DNA of 20,057 nucleotides, from positions 2,692-22,748 of the forward strand of contig JABUVA010000001.1 in the NCBI GenBank assembly GCA_021442885.1, given 5' to 3'. Below the pieces are notes generated by a model, which searched no databases, had not been told where the DNA came from, and saw nothing but the letters and a program-made list of their open reading frames with translations. Source of the stretch: Methanobrevibacter sp. GTDB taxonomy: Archaea > Methanobacteriota > Methanobacteria > Methanobacteriales > Methanobacteriaceae. Position numbers and translations under genes: made by a program. Below, piece after piece: positions 10,458 to 19,732 of this stretch. Positions within the stretch are counted from its first letter, which is position 1. Each line of letters starts with the position of its first letter.

Positions 10458-10889
10458 GTGTCTATCAAATTTAGTGCAAATGAAATCAGACTCATAGCCC
10501 TTTTTGAAAATATGACTGGAGCCATGGTTAAAGATTGCATTATCGATAATGACAATGACAAAGTCACTTTTGTAGTTAAAAAAGGTAATATGGGTTTAGC
10601 TATTGGAAAAGGTGGCAATACTGTCACAAAAGTTAAAAGAACTTTAGATAGAGATGTTGAGGTTGTTGAATTATCTGATGACCCTAGCCAATTCATTAAA
10701 AATCTTTTATCTCCAGCAGAGTTAAATACTGTTAAGATTACTAAATCAAAAGCTGGAGATCAGATTGCTATTGTTACAGCAGATAATACCAATAAGCGTA
10801 TTGCCATAGGTAAAAATGGAATTAATATTCAAAGAGCTAAATTATTAGCTAAAAGACAACATAATATAAATAATATTATTTTAAAATAG
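10458..10889 (+). CDS. nusA: NusA-like transcription factor (two KH domains)
   Basis: This is the short archaeal NusA (143 residues), which lacks the bacterial N-terminal polymerase-binding domain and S1 domain. Two KH RNA-binding domains are visible. The first has the GLAIGKGGNTV motif at about 47-57 and the second IAIGKNGINI at about 115-124. It is thought to bind nascent RNA during elongation, termination or antitermination. It starts with GTG at 10458, and its ribosome binding site GAGGT overlaps the end of rpl30e, so translation is probably coupled. It is the last gene before a long gap with a T-rich tail, suggesting that the polymerase transcript ends or weakens here. Confidence 0.95.
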   Translation: MSIKFSANEIRLIALFENMTGAMVKDCIIDNDNDKVTFVVKKGNMGLAIGKGGNTVTKVKRTLDRDVEVVELSDDPSQFIKNLLSPAELNTVKITKSKAGDQIAIVTADNTNKRIAIGKNGINIQRAKLLAKRQHNINNIILK

Positions 10890-10895
10890 CTAATA

Positions 10896-10926
10896 TTTTA
10901 TCTTTTATTTTTTTTATTATTTTTTT
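10896..10926 (+). terminator. T-rich terminator after nusA
   Basis: Runs of T, interrupted by single A or C, begin a few bases after the nusA stop. Archaeal RNA polymerase terminates at such U-tracts without needing a stem. Termination may be partial, as the next genes are often co-expressed. Confidence 0.6.
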
Positions 10927-11017
10927 CAATGTTATTATGAGGAGCAATCTTCACTTTTTTTATTATAAACTACTTTAACCATACATTTATAAAGGTTAAA
11001 AAATATATTCTATTATA

Positions 11018-11098
11018 AGATATCTGAACTTTTTGTTTTTATAAAACATTAACTACGTGTGCCTATTTTGTTGATGTTTTTAAATTCATTAGATATCT
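11018..11098 (+). promoter_or_regulatory. Nested inverted repeats in the rps12 leader
   Basis: The palindrome AGATATCT occurs at 11018-11025 and again at 11091-11098, so the two copies can pair as an outer 8-bp stem. Enclosed between them, AAAACATTAAC (11043-11053) pairs with GTTGATGTTTT (11070-11080): 11 bp with one G-U and a 16-nt loop. If transcription starts from the TATA box at 10986, the whole structure lies in the 5' untranslated RNA of the rps12-rps7-fusA unit. Alternatively the two 8-bp palindromes could be DNA operator sites 73 bp apart. Confidence 0.4.
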
Positions 11099-11218
11099 AT
11101 TTTATTATTATTGTATTATATCTTTCTAGAATTTAGATTGTACTTTAATTAGTATAAATCGCAGCGGTGGATTTTAGAGAAGATTTATTCAAATAAAAAT
11201 ATTTTAGAGGAAAAAAAT

Positions 11219-11644
11219 ATGCCAGGACTTTTTGCTGCAAAAAAACTTAAAAAGAATAGACAAAATTTTAAGTGGAAAGACGTGGATTACAAAAGAAGAG
11301 CTTTAAGATTAGATGTTAAAGCTGATCCTCTCGAAGGAGCTCCTCAAGCAAGAGGTATTGTAATCGAAAAAGTAGGGATAGAAGCTAAACAGCCTAACTC
11401 TGCTATACGTAAATGTGTACGTGTTCAATTAATTAAGAATGGTAAACAATTAACTGCTTTCGCACCAGGTGATGGAGCTATTGGTTTTATCGATGAACAC
11501 GATGAAGTTATGATTGAAGGAATTGGTGGACCATCAGGAAGATCCATGGGAGATATTCCTGGAGTTCGTTGGAAAGTATCTAAAGTTAACAATGTCGCTT
11601 TATCAGAAATGGTAAGTGGTAAAATCGAAAAACCTGTAAGATAG
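11219..11644 (+). CDS. rps12: 30S ribosomal protein S12
   Basis: This 141-residue protein is the archaeal/eukaryotic S12 (S23e) that lines the decoding centre of the small subunit. It contains the conserved loop [20 protein letters not shown] (57-76) and the [17 protein letters not shown] block, which holds the PGDG turn at 83-86. The N-terminal half is strongly basic, as expected for rRNA binding. It starts with ATG after GAGG and is followed by rps7 after 10 nt, in the classic streptomycin-operon order rps12-rps7-fusA-tuf-rps10. Its upstream leader may carry regulatory structure. Confidence 0.97.
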   Translation: MPGLFAAKKLKKNRQNFKWKDVDYKRRALRLDVKADPLEGAPQARGIVIEKVGIEAKQPNSAIRKCVRVQLIKNGKQLTAFAPGDGAIGFIDEHDEVMIEGIGGPSGRSMGDIPGVRWKVSKVNNVALSEMVSGKIEKPVR

Positions 11645-11654
11645 GTGGTTATTT

Positions 11655-12215
11655 ATGAGTAAATTATTTGATAAATGGGAACTTGATGAAATTCAAATTG
11701 ATGATCAAGGTTTAATTAAATACATTTGTTTAGATGAAACTTTTGTACCTCATACTTCAGGTAGACATGTTAAAAGACAATTCGCAAAATCTAAAGTTTC
11801 TATCGTTGAAAGATTAATGAATAAAATCATGAGAACTCATCTTAACTCTGGTAAAAAAAATAAAGCTTATAATATTGTAAAAGATGCATTAGAAATTATC
11901 AACAAAAGAACTAAAAAGAATCCTATTCAAGTTTTAGTTACTGCTGTTGAGAATTCTTCTCCTCGTGAAGAAACTACTCGTATTAAATATGGTGGTATTG
12001 GATACCAAGTAGCTGTAGACATTTCACCACAAAGAAGAGTAGATCTTTCATTAGGATTTTTAACTAGAGGAACTTTACAGTCTTCATTTAAAAATAAAAA
12101 ATCTGTTGCTCAATGTTTAGCAGATGAATTAATTCTTGCATCTGAAGAAGATTCAAGAAGTTTCGCTGTACAGAAAAAAGAAGAGAAAGAAAGAGTTGCT
12201 AAAGCAGCACACTAA
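11655..12215 (+). CDS. rps7: 30S ribosomal protein S7
   Basis: This protein of 186 residues matches archaeal S7 in length. It nucleates assembly of the small-subunit head by binding the 3' domain of 16S rRNA. Recognisable parts are the segment [39 protein letters not shown], and the block [20 protein letters not shown] typical of the archaeal and eukaryotic family. The C-terminus is charged ([13 protein letters not shown]). The GGTGG ribosome binding site lies immediately after the rps12 stop codon and 5 nt before the ATG, indicating coupled translation with rps12. The fusA ribosome binding site follows 15 nt after the rps7 stop. Confidence 0.97.
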   Translation: MSKLFDKWELDEIQIDDQGLIKYICLDETFVPHTSGRHVKRQFAKSKVSIVERLMNKIMRTHLNSGKKNKAYNIVKDALEIINKRTKKNPIQVLVTAVENSSPREETTRIKYGGIGYQVAVDISPQRRVDLSLGFLTRGTLQSSFKNKKSVAQCLADELILASEEDSRSFAVQKKEEKERVAKAAH

Positions 12216-12241
12216 TTATACTAATATATAAGGTGATTTTT

Positions 12242-14437
12242 TTGAGTAGAAGAGACAAAATGATTGCAAAAATCAAGGAGTTAATGTATGAACCTAATTT
12301 AATCAGAAATATTGGTATCTGTGCACACATTGATCATGGTAAAACTACCTTGACTGATAACCTTTTAGCTGGTGCAGGTATGATTTCTGAAGAACTTGCT
12401 GGTGATCAAAGGTTTATGGATTTTGATGAACAAGAACAAGCACGTGGTATTACTATTGATGCAGCTAACGTATCAATGATTCACAAATATAAAGATGATG
12501 AATATTTAATCAACTTAATTGATACTCCAGGTCACGTTGACTTTGGTGGGGATGTAACTCGTGCTATGAGAGCAGTTGATGGTGCAGTAGTTGTTGTATG
12601 TGCTGTTGAAGGTATTATGCCTCAAACTGAAACTGTATTTAGACAAGCTTTAAAAGAAAATGTTAAACCAGTTTTATTCATTAACAAAGTAGATAGGTTA
12701 ATCAACGAATTGAAATTAGAACCTGATGAATTACAAAAAAGATTCATTAACATCTACTTAGAAGCTAATAAATTAATCAAAAATATGGCTCCAGAAGAGA
12801 AAAAAGATGAATGGAACTTAGATATTGCTGATGGTAGTGTTGCATTTGGTTCAGCTTACCATAATTGGGCTATTAATGTTCCAATGATGCAAGATACTGG
12901 TGTTAACTTTAAAGATATTATTGATTACTGTAATGAAGAAAATCAAAAAGAATTAGCTCAAAAAGTACCATTATCTGATGTATTACTTGGTATGGTAGTT
13001 GAGCATTTACCTTCACCTAAAGTAGCTCAAGTTTACAGAGTACCAAATATTTGGGAAGGAGATATTGAGTCTGCTGCAGGTCAATGTATGGTTAATACTG
13101 AAGATGAAGGTCCTTTAGCTGTAATGGTTACTAATGTGTCTATTGATAAACACGCTGGTGAAGTTGCAACTGGTAGGGTTTATGGTGGAACACTTAAACA
13201 AGGTACTGAAATTTACATGGTTGGAGCTCATAAGAAAGCAAGAGTACAACAAGTAGGTGTATACTTTGGTCCTGAAAGAGTTTCTACTGATGCTGTTGTT
13301 GCAGGTAATATTGTATATGTTACTGGTGCAAAAGGAGCTACTGCTGGGGAAACTATCTGTTCACCTGAAGACAAAATCCAAGAATTTGAAGGTTTAGAAC
13401 ATATCTCTGAACCTGTAGTTACTGTAGCTGTTGAAGCTAAAAATACTAAAGATTTACCAAAATTAATTGATGTTTTAAGACAAGTAGGTAAAGAAGATCC
13501 TACTGTAAAAGTTGAAATTAATGAAGAAACTGGAGAACACTTAATTTCTGGTATGGGAGAACTTCACTTAGAAGTTATTGCTTACAGAATTAATGATAAA
13601 GGTGTTGATATCCAAACTTCCGAACCTATTGTTGTTTACAGAGAAACTGTTGCAGGTCAATCTCCTGAAGTTGAAGGTAAATCTCCTAACAAACACAATA
13701 GATTCTACATTACTGTTGAACCTTTAGAAGATTCCTTATTTAAAGCTATCCAAGATGGTGACTTAAAAGAAGGTAAAGTTAAAGGTAAAGAAGCTGCTAA
13801 TGATTTCATGGAATATGGATTAGATAAAGAAGAAGCAAGAAGAGTATGGGATGTATATAATAGAAGCTTGTTTATTAATATGACTCGTGGTATCCAATAC
13901 TTAGATGAAGTAAAAGAATTATTACTTGAAGGATTTGAATCTGCACTTGATGATGGTCCTTTAGCAAATGAATTTGCAATGGGATTAAAATTCAAATTAC
14001 ATGATGCAAAACTTCACGAAGATGCAGTTCACAGAGGACCTGCACAAGTATTACCAGCTATTAGAAAAGCAATCTATGCTGCTATTATGTCTGCTCAACC
14101 TGCTTTACTTGAACCTATGCAAAAAGTATTTATTAGTACTCCACAAGATTACATGGGTGCATGTACTAGGGAAATCCAAAATAGAAGAGGTCAAATTGTT
14201 GACATGAAACAAGATACTGGTGATATGGCAACAATCGAATCCAAAGTTCCTGTAGCTGAAATGTTTGGTTTTGCTGGTGATATCAGATCTGCAGCTGAAG
14301 GTAGATGTTTATGGTCTACTGAAATGGCTGGTTTCGAAAGATTACCTAATGAAATGCAAAATCAAATCACTAAAGAAATCAGACAAAGAAAAGGTTTATC
14401 CCCAGAACCATATGGTCCTGAACATTATGTAGGATAA
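12242..14437 (+). CDS. fusA: Translation elongation factor EF-2
   Basis: This is the GTPase that drives translocation on the archaeal ribosome (731 residues from the chosen start). The G motifs are AHIDHGKT (28-35), DTPGH starting at D94, and NKVD starting at N148. The effector region has [12 protein letters not shown]. Domain IV carries the diphthamide site in [11 protein letters not shown], with the modified histidine at H597, which marks it as archaeal/eukaryotic EF-2 and not bacterial EF-G. The start is taken as TTG at 12242, which gives [18 protein letters not shown] and lies 5 nt after AGGTGA. The upstream in-frame GTG at 12233 falls inside that ribosome binding site and is unlikely. 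A long T-run follows the gene. Confidence 0.97.
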   Translation: MSRRDKMIAKIKELMYEPNLIRNIGICAHIDHGKTTLTDNLLAGAGMISEELAGDQRFMDFDEQEQARGITIDAANVSMIHKYKDDEYLINLIDTPGHVDFGGDVTRAMRAVDGAVVVVCAVEGIMPQTETVFRQALKENVKPVLFINKVDRLINELKLEPDELQKRFINIYLEANKLIKNMAPEEKKDEWNLDIADGSVAFGSAYHNWAINVPMMQDTGVNFKDIIDYCNEENQKELAQKVPLSDVLLGMVVEHLPSPKVAQVYRVPNIWEGDIESAAGQCMVNTEDEGPLAVMVTNVSIDKHAGEVATGRVYGGTLKQGTEIYMVGAHKKARVQQVGVYFGPERVSTDAVVAGNIVYVTGAKGATAGETICSPEDKIQEFEGLEHISEPVVTVAVEAKNTKDLPKLIDVLRQVGKEDPTVKVEINEETGEHLISGMGELHLEVIAYRINDKGVDIQTSEPIVVYRETVAGQSPEVEGKSPNKHNRFYITVEPLEDSLFKAIQDGDLKEGKVKGKEAANDFMEYGLDKEEARRVWDVYNRSLFINMTRGIQYLDEVKELLLEGFESALDDGPLANEFAMGLKFKLHDAKLHEDAVHRGPAQVLPAIRKAIYAAIMSAQPALLEPMQKVFISTPQDYMGACTREIQNRRGQIVDMKQDTGDMATIESKVPVAEMFGFAGDIRSAAEGRCLWSTEMAGFERLPNEMQNQITKEIRQRKGLSPEPYGPEHYVG

Positions 14438-14453
14438 ATATTAAAATTTAATT

Positions 14454-14474
14454 TATTTTTTTTATATTTTTTTT
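14454..14474 (+). terminator. T-rich terminator after fusA
   Basis: Two runs of eight T separated by a short ATAT-like stretch lie about 17 nt after the fusA stop, a good archaeal U-tract terminator. A new promoter for tuf follows within 60 bp, supporting separate transcription of tuf. Confidence 0.65.
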
Positions 14475-14503
14475 CTATAAAAAAATATATAAAATTTTTA
14501 TTT

Positions 14504-14528
14504 AAGAAAAACATTAAGTATTTATATG
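14504..14528 (+). promoter_or_regulatory. tuf: Promoter of tuf (EF-1A)
   Basis: An A-rich BRE-like segment (AAGAAAAACATTAAG) precedes TTTATATG at 14521-14528. The expected start near 14549-14553 gives a leader of about 55 nt. A dedicated strong promoter fits the heavy demand for EF-1A. Confidence 0.65.
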
Positions 14529-14547
14529 TTGTAATCTAAAATTATTT

Positions 14548-14568
14548 TTAAGCTATCATTGAGCTTAA
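14548..14568 (+). repeat. Inverted repeat at the predicted 5' end of the tuf transcript
   Basis: TTAAGCT (14548-14554) and AGCTTAA (14562-14568) are perfect 7-bp arms around ATCATTG. They lie at or next to the predicted transcription start. The repeat could be a 5'-end stabilising hairpin in the mRNA or a palindromic DNA operator overlapping the start site. Confidence 0.4.
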
Positions 14569-14605
14569 TATAATGTTTTTCAATCTTTAAAAAAGAGGTA
14601 TTATA

Positions 14606-15847
14606 ATGGCAAAAGAAAAAGAACATATTAATTTAGCATTTATTGGACACGTTGATCACGGAAAATCCACTTTAGTTGGACACTTGTTATTAAAAGCAGG
14701 TGCAATCGCTGAACAACAATTAGATGAAGGTGAAGATAAATTCCGTTTTGTTATGGATAAATTAGGAGAAGAAAGAGAAAGAGGAGTAACTATCGATTTA
14801 GCTCACCAAAAATTCTCCACTAAAAAATACGATTATACTGTTGTAGACTGTCCTGGACACAGAGACTTCGTTAAAAATATGATTACTGGAGCTTCCCAAG
14901 CTGATGCTGGTGTATTAGTAGTAGCTGCAGACGACGGTGTAATGCCACAAACCAAAGAACACGTATTTTTATCCAAAACTTTAGGTATCAATCAATTAAT
15001 TATTGGTATTAACAAAATGGATTTAGTTGACTACGATGAAGGTAAATTTGATGAATTAAAAGAAGAAGTATCTACTTTAATTAAATCTGTAGGTTTCAAC
15101 CCTGCTGATGTTCCTTTCATCCCATTATCTGCATTTGAAGGAGACAACATTAACGAAAAAAGTTCAAATACTGGATGGTACAAAGGACCAACTTTAATTG
15201 AAGCTTTAGATGACTTAAAACCACCTGAAAAACCTTTAGACTTACCTTTAAGAGTTCCTATTCAAGATGTATATTCCATTACTGGTGTAGGAACTGTACC
15301 TGTAGGAAGAGTAGAAACTGGTGTAATGAAAAAAGGTGAAAACGTAATCTTCGAACCAGCTGGAGCTTCTGGAGAGGTAAAATCTATCGAAATGCACCAC
15401 GAAGTATTCGATCTTGCTGAACCTGGTGACAACATCGGTTTCAATGTAAGAGGTGTAGGTAAAAACGATATCAGGAGAGGAGACGTAGCAGGTCATGTTG
15501 ACAACGCTCCTACTGTTGCTAAAGAATTCGATGCTCAAATTGTTGTTTTACAACACCCTGGTGTAATTACCGTTGGATACACTCCTGTATTCCACTGTCA
15601 CACTTCACAAGTAGCATGTACTTTCTTAGAATTATCTAAAAAATTAAACCCATCCACTGGTCAAGTAGATGAAGAAAACCCTGATTTCTTAAAAACTGGT
15701 AACGCTGCAATTGTAAAAGTTAAACCAACTAAACCTATGGTTATCGAAAACGCTAAAGAAATCCCACAAATGGGTAGATTCGCTATCAGAGACATGGGTC
15801 AAACTGTTGCTGCAGGTTTATGTATTAATATTACCCCTGCTAAATAA
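14606..15847 (+). CDS. tuf: Translation elongation factor EF-1 alpha (EF-1A)
   Basis: This 413-residue GTPase delivers aminoacyl-tRNA to the ribosome. The G1 motif GHVDHGKST is at 14-22, RERGVTID is the effector region, G3 DCPGH is at 81-85 and G4 NKMD is at 136-139. Domains II and III follow, with [10 protein letters not shown] and the terminal [15 protein letters not shown] block. It starts with ATG at 14606, 6 nt after AGAGGT. Codon choice differs from the surrounding genes: for two-codon families it often uses C-ending codons (AAC, TTC, CAC, GAC), as expected for a very highly expressed gene. It has its own promoter and is followed by a hairpin before rps10. Confidence 0.98.
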   Translation: MAKEKEHINLAFIGHVDHGKSTLVGHLLLKAGAIAEQQLDEGEDKFRFVMDKLGEERERGVTIDLAHQKFSTKKYDYTVVDCPGHRDFVKNMITGASQADAGVLVVAADDGVMPQTKEHVFLSKTLGINQLIIGINKMDLVDYDEGKFDELKEEVSTLIKSVGFNPADVPFIPLSAFEGDNINEKSSNTGWYKGPTLIEALDDLKPPEKPLDLPLRVPIQDVYSITGVGTVPVGRVETGVMKKGENVIFEPAGASGEVKSIEMHHEVFDLAEPGDNIGFNVRGVGKNDIRRGDVAGHVDNAPTVAKEFDAQIVVLQHPGVITVGYTPVFHCHTSQVACTFLELSKKLNPSTGQVDEENPDFLKTGNAAIVKVKPTKPMVIENAKEIPQMGRFAIRDMGQTVAAGLCINITPAK

Positions 15848-15869
15848 GTTTGATAGTTTATATTAAATT

Positions 15870-15895
15870 AAATATGGTTAATCCATATTTTTTTT
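15870..15895 (+). terminator. Hairpin-plus-T-run between tuf and rps10
   Basis: AAATATGG (15870-15877) and CCATATTT (15883-15890) are perfect 8-bp arms around TTAAT, and the T-run continues to 15895. This is the most bacterial-looking intrinsic terminator in the window. It probably ends most tuf transcripts, allowing less rps10 to be made than EF-1A. Confidence 0.6.
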
Positions 15896-15926
15896 ATTAT
15901 TTACTTTTGTTATTTGGAGTGTAAAA

Positions 15927-16235
15927 ATGAATCAAGCAAGAATCAAACTCACAGGTACTGATCCTGAAAAATTAGCAGTGGTTTGCGATCAACTTAAGAA
16001 AATTGCTGAAAGAACTGGTGTAGACTTATCTGGACCTATCCCATTACCTACTAAAAAGCTTGTTGTTCCTACAAGAAAATCTCCTGATGGAGAAGGTAAA
16101 GCTTCTTGGGAAAAATGGGAATTAAGAATTCATAAACGTTTGGTTGGTATTGGAGCTGACGAACGTGCTATGAGACAAGTTATGAAAGTTAATGTTCCAG
16201 ATAATGTTAGTATTGAAATCGAACTTAAGAGTTAA
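15927..16235 (+). CDS. rps10: 30S ribosomal protein S10
   Basis: This 102-residue protein matches archaeal S10 (eukaryotic S20e) in length and content. S10 sits in the head of the small subunit. Conserved parts are [20 protein letters not shown] at the N-terminus, the [22 protein letters not shown] loop and [13 protein letters not shown] with its basic rRNA contacts. ATG at 15927 follows TTGGAG. It stands in its normal place after tuf, but a hairpin with T-run separates them, so expression may depend on read-through or on a promoter not clearly seen in the 79-bp gap. Confidence 0.97.
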   Translation: MNQARIKLTGTDPEKLAVVCDQLKKIAERTGVDLSGPIPLPTKKLVVPTRKSPDGEGKASWEKWELRIHKRLVGIGADERAMRQVMKVNVPDNVSIEIELKS

Positions 16236-16245
16236 GTTCTAGTTT

Positions 16246-16280
16246 AAATATTTAGATTTTTTCTAAATATTTTTATTTTA
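16246..16280 (+). terminator. Perfect 11-bp inverted repeat with T-rich tail after rps10
   Basis: AAATATTTAGA (16246-16256) and TCTAAATATTT (16262-16272) flank a TTTTT loop and are followed by a T-rich tract. It probably terminates rps10 mRNA. The AT-rich arm also lies about 45 bp before tRNA-Ser, the distance seen for the tRNA-Thr promoter. It may therefore serve as the tRNA-Ser TATA region too. Confidence 0.6.
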
Positions 16281-16293
16281 TTATATTCATCCT

Positions 16294-16378
16294 GCCGAGA
16301 TAGTCTAGTCTGGTAAGGCGCAGGACTTGAAATCCTGTGGAGATGTCCTCCGCCTGGGTTCAAATCCCAGTCTCGGCG
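16294..16378 (+). tRNA. tRNA-Ser (anticodon TGA)
   Basis: This is a class II tRNA of 85 nt. The acceptor stem GCCGAGA/TCTCGGC is perfect, and the anticodon stem CAGGA/TCCTG holds loop CTTGAAA, giving TGA. A long variable arm (GGAGATGTCCTCC region) follows, as required for serine, and the T-arm is CTGGG-TTCAAAT-CCCAG. The discriminator is G16378. No intron or encoded CCA. Only 12 bp, mostly T, separate it from the stop codon of the oppositely directed cbiJ. Confidence 0.96.
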
Positions 16379-16390
16379 TTCTATTTTTTT

Positions 16391-17191
16391 TTAAAACAAG
16401 TATTCTTTTATTTTTTCATCAAGTTCATTTAAATTATGTACTATTGTTTTTTTATCTAATTCTTTTATTTCAGGTCTTTGAATTAGTATTATAGGTATGT
16501 TTTTGATATTAGCTGCTTTTATCTTAGCATCTACTCCACCAATTTCCCCACTTTCTTTTGTTATTATTAATCCTGCATTTAGTTTATCTATTAATTCTAA
16601 ATTTTCTTCTACTGTTGATGTTCCTTTCATAGGGATTATATTTTCTTTTGGTATAGCTAGTTTTTCACATTTTTTAAATGAACTTTCTACTTCTAAAATT
16701 CTTGGATAGAATTTTTCAACTGAAACAAATTTCACCAAGTCTTTCATAGTATTAGCTCCTGCAAAGTGTAGTACATTTACTTGATTGAATTTTTTTTCAA
16801 TTAATTTCCCAGCATCTTCAAATGATTTAACAGTATGTATATTTGTTTTATCATAATTATCTAAATTTGATGCATATCTCTCAAACCTAATGTATGGAAT
16901 TTCACATATTTTAGAAACTTCAATAGCTGTTTTTGTAACATGTGATGCAAATGGATGTGTTGCATCAATATATAAATCAAAATCAGTTTTTCCATTTAAT
17001 ACTTCTAACAAATCATCTTTTGGTAGTGGTTTAGATATAGTAGAATCACTTCCACCTTCTTTTGCTAATTTTCCACCATATTCTGTTGTTGTAGTTGTTA
17101 ATATATGGCTATTATAATTTTTTTTCAAGTGTTTTATAACTTCAATTGATTCTTTAGTTCCACCCATTAAAAAAACATTTATTTTTTTCAT
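16391..17191 (-). CDS. cbiJ: Cobalt-precorrin-6A reductase
   Basis: This protein of about 266 residues matches the CbiJ/CobK family. The family uses NADPH to reduce the macrocycle of (cobalt-)precorrin-6A in corrin synthesis; methanogens need corrinoids for methyl transfer to coenzyme M. Visible signatures are the nucleotide-binding start FLMGGTKES, DATHPFA (about 76-82), the RFERY motif (about 102-106) and the C-terminal ITKESGEIGGVDAK (about 210-223), with IQRP near the end. The ATG at 17191 is chosen. A TTG at 17200, immediately after the ATPase stop codon, is also possible and would add three residues; an AAGGA-like site lies at a proper distance for that alternative. It is the last gene of a minus-strand group with the ATPase and UPF0146. 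Confidence 0.92.
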   Translation of the reverse strand: MKKINVFLMGGTKESIEVIKHLKKNYNSHILTTTTTEYGGKLAKEGGSDSTISKPLPKDDLLEVLNGKTDFDLYIDATHPFASHVTKTAIEVSKICEIPYIRFERYASNLDNYDKTNIHTVKSFEDAGKLIEKKFNQVNVLHFAGANTMKDLVKFVSVEKFYPRILEVESSFKKCEKLAIPKENIIPMKGTSTVEENLELIDKLNAGLIITKESGEIGGVDAKIKAANIKNIPIILIQRPEIKELDKKTIVHNLNELDEKIKEYLF

Positions 17192-17200
17192 TTTAATCAA

Positions 17201-19717
17201 CTAGTCCTTTGGAATTGCTTTATTAACGATTTTATGGGAAATTATTATTATAACTGCAGCTATCAAAATCATAATCCAATCATATAGATTAATTGATGTT
17301 GTTCTAAATATCATTTGTAAAAATGGAACATATATTACTAGTAATTGTAAAATAAATGAAAGTGCAATAGCTAAATAAAGATATGTACTTCTTTTATCTG
17401 AGTTTGATTTAGAGTTATATGCATTAAATAGTTGGTACATTACAAATACTGTAAATGCTACTGTTGTTGCTTTTGTTTCTGTTGCTCCTATATTTATTTG
17501 ATATAAATATAGGATCAATGTTCCAATTGCCATTACTATTCCAGTTATTAGTATTTTAATTAGAACATTTTTATTTAGTATATCTCCAGTTTCTGGTTTT
17601 CTTTTCATTATGTCTTTTTCTGCTCCTTCAATTCCCAGTGTTTGTGCTGGTGGTCCATCCATTATAATATTAATCCATAGAAGTTGGATAGGATTAAATG
17701 GTAGTGGCAAGGACATAAAGGATGCTCCTAATATGGTTATTATTGCACCTACATTTGTTGAGACTTGAAATTTAACAAATCTTTTTATGTTATCATAGAT
17801 TTTTCGCCCTTCTTTTATTGCTTTTATTATTGTTGCAAAGTTATTATCTTGAATTACCATATCTGCTGATTCTTTAGCAACATCTGTACCTGATCCCATA
17901 GCTACTCCTATTGATGCTTTTTTAAGAGCAGGTGCATCGTTTACTCCATCTCCTGTCATTGATACTATGTTTCCTTTTGCTTGTAATGTTTCAACAATTC
18001 TCATTTTTTGTTCTGGATATACTCTTGCATAAACTTGTATTTCATCAACTATTTTTATATATTCTTCTTGTGAGAGTTTATCTAATTCTTCTCCATTAAT
18101 TATACGTCCATTTGTAAGGATTCCTAGTTCTCTTGCAATTGCAGCTGCTGTTTTTTCATGATCTCCTGTAATCATTTTTACTTCAATTCCTGCTTCTATA
18201 CATTGTTTAACAGCAGTTTTAGCTTCTTTTCTAGGTGGATCCATTAATCCAAGTAATCCTACAAATATTAGGTTTTCTTCAATATTTTCTTCTTGACTAT
18301 TACATTCTTTATATCCAAACCCTATCACTCTTAATGCTGAATTTGTCATTTCAGATATGTTGTTAACTATTGTTTCCTTAATTTTATCATCAAGGATATC
18401 TATACTTCCTTCATTATCAATATATTTACATGAGTCTAGAATTATTTCTGGTGCACCTTTACTTAGAACTATGTAGTTTTCACCGTTCTCATGTATACTA
18501 GTCATTCTTTTTCTTTCACTATCTAATGGAATCTCTTTTACTCTAGGATATTTCCTATTTAGTTCAGATTTTAAATAACCATTTTTTTTACCAAATTCCA
18601 TTATAGCTCCATCAGTAGGATCACCAATTATCTCACCATCTTTTTCATAGCTATTAACACACAAACTACTAATGAGATTTAATTTATCATTGTTAAAAAT
18701 CTTTTCAGCTCTTACAGTCATTTTATTTTCTGTTAAAGTACCTGTTTTATCACTACAAACAATAGTACATGAACCTAATGTTTCTACAGCTAAAAGTTTT
18801 CTAACAATAGCATTTGACTTTGCCATTTGTTGCATTCCTAAAGCTAATGTAAGAGTTAAAACTGCAGGAAGGCCTTCAGGGATAGCTGCAACTGCCAGAG
18901 ATACAGCAGTCATAAAGTTGTTAACAATATCGATATTTCTTAAAAAACCAATAATAAACACAAATACACAAACTACAATAGCTATTAATGCTAGGTATTT
19001 TCCAAGTCTATCTATTTTATTTTGAAGAGGAGTTTCTGTTTCACTTTCCTGAATCATATCAGCTATTTTACCAATAGATGTGTCCATTCCAACTGCAAAA
19101 ACAACACCAACTCCATTTCCTTTAATTACAGTTGAGTCCATATAAGTAATGTGTGATGAGAGTTTTCTTTCATTTTTTTCTATATCAATAGGTGTATTTG
19201 GATCATAATCTGTATTTTTACTTACAGGTAATGATTCTCCTGTTAATGAAGATTCATCAATTCTTAAATCATTAGTTTCAATTAAAATAAGATCTGCAGG
19301 AATTTTATTTCCTTCTTCAATTAACACTATATCTCCAACTGTTAGTTGATTACCTGGAATTAATTGAACTTCATTATCTCTTCTAACTACAGCATCTGTT
19401 TTTACTAATGTTTTAAGTTTATCCATAGCTTTCTCAGCACGATATTCTTGGGTAAAACCAATAATTGCATTTAAACATACAACAAGCAGTATAAAATAAC
19501 AATCAATAATATCTCCAATTGCATATGCAGCTATTGCAGCTATTATAAGAAGTATTATTAAAATATCAACAAATTGGCTTAAAAATAGAATGATAGGTGA
19601 TTTCTTTTTCTTTTCTTTAAGTTCATTTAAACCATATTTTTTCACTCTATTTTCTACTTCAATCTGGTTTAATCCTTCTTTGGTTGTGTTAAACTCTTTT
19701 AAAATTTTATTTATCAT
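17201..19717 (-). CDS. P-type calcium-transporting ATPase
   Basis: This 838-residue integral membrane pump is of the P2 (calcium) class. An N-terminal cation-ATPase segment precedes the first membrane pair (about 41-88), followed by actuator motif TGES (159-162). The M4 motif is AAIPEGLP (E281). The phosphorylation site is DKTGTLT with D323, and the hinge TGDGVNDAP starts at 588. M5 to M10 follow to the C-terminus. Compared with SERCA, the M4 glutamate and the M6 N683 and D687 are kept. Positions equal to SERCA E771 and T799 are A658 and M686, as in plasma-membrane pumps, so one calcium per cycle is expected (inference). It is probably an efflux pump for Ca2+ in the cell membrane. It starts 15 nt after the UPF0146 stop and abuts cbiJ. 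The ribosome binding site (GTGAG) is weak. Confidence 0.93.
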   Translation of the reverse strand: MINKILKEFNTTKEGLNQIEVENRVKKYGLNELKEKKKKSPIILFLSQFVDILIILLIIAAIAAYAIGDIIDCYFILLVVCLNAIIGFTQEYRAEKAMDKLKTLVKTDAVVRRDNEVQLIPGNQLTVGDIVLIEEGNKIPADLILIETNDLRIDESSLTGESLPVSKNTDYDPNTPIDIEKNERKLSSHITYMDSTVIKGNGVGVVFAVGMDTSIGKIADMIQESETETPLQNKIDRLGKYLALIAIVVCVFVFIIGFLRNIDIVNNFMTAVSLAVAAIPEGLPAVLTLTLALGMQQMAKSNAIVRKLLAVETLGSCTIVCSDKTGTLTENKMTVRAEKIFNNDKLNLISSLCVNSYEKDGEIIGDPTDGAIMEFGKKNGYLKSELNRKYPRVKEIPLDSERKRMTSIHENGENYIVLSKGAPEIILDSCKYIDNEGSIDILDDKIKETIVNNISEMTNSALRVIGFGYKECNSQEENIEENLIFVGLLGLMDPPRKEAKTAVKQCIEAGIEVKMITGDHEKTAAAIARELGILTNGRIINGEELDKLSQEEYIKIVDEIQVYARVYPEQKMRIVETLQAKGNIVSMTGDGVNDAPALKKASIGVAMGSGTDVAKESADMVIQDNNFATIIKAIKEGRKIYDNIKRFVKFQVSTNVGAIITILGASFMSLPLPFNPIQLLWINIIMDGPPAQTLGIEGAEKDIMKRKPETGDILNKNVLIKILITGIVMAIGTLILYLYQINIGATETKATTVAFTVFVMYQLFNAYNSKSNSDKRSTYLYLAIALSFILQLLVIYVPFLQMIFRTTSINLYDWIMILIAAVIIIISHKIVNKAIPKD

Positions 19718-19732
19718 TTATCTCACATTATT

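Larger units (their letters stand above)
10890..11218 (+). promoter_or_regulatory. Intergenic promoter and possible leader region of rps12
   Basis: This 329-bp stretch has no credible gene. After the T-rich tail of nusA comes a BRE/TATA-like element with TTTATAAAG at 10986-10994, predicting a start near 11014-11018. A large inverted structure follows (see 11018-11098). Weaker TATA-like motifs nearer the gene at about 11113-11120 and 11153-11158 could give a short leader instead. The rps12 ribosome binding site GAGG lies around 11208-11211. Confidence 0.6.
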
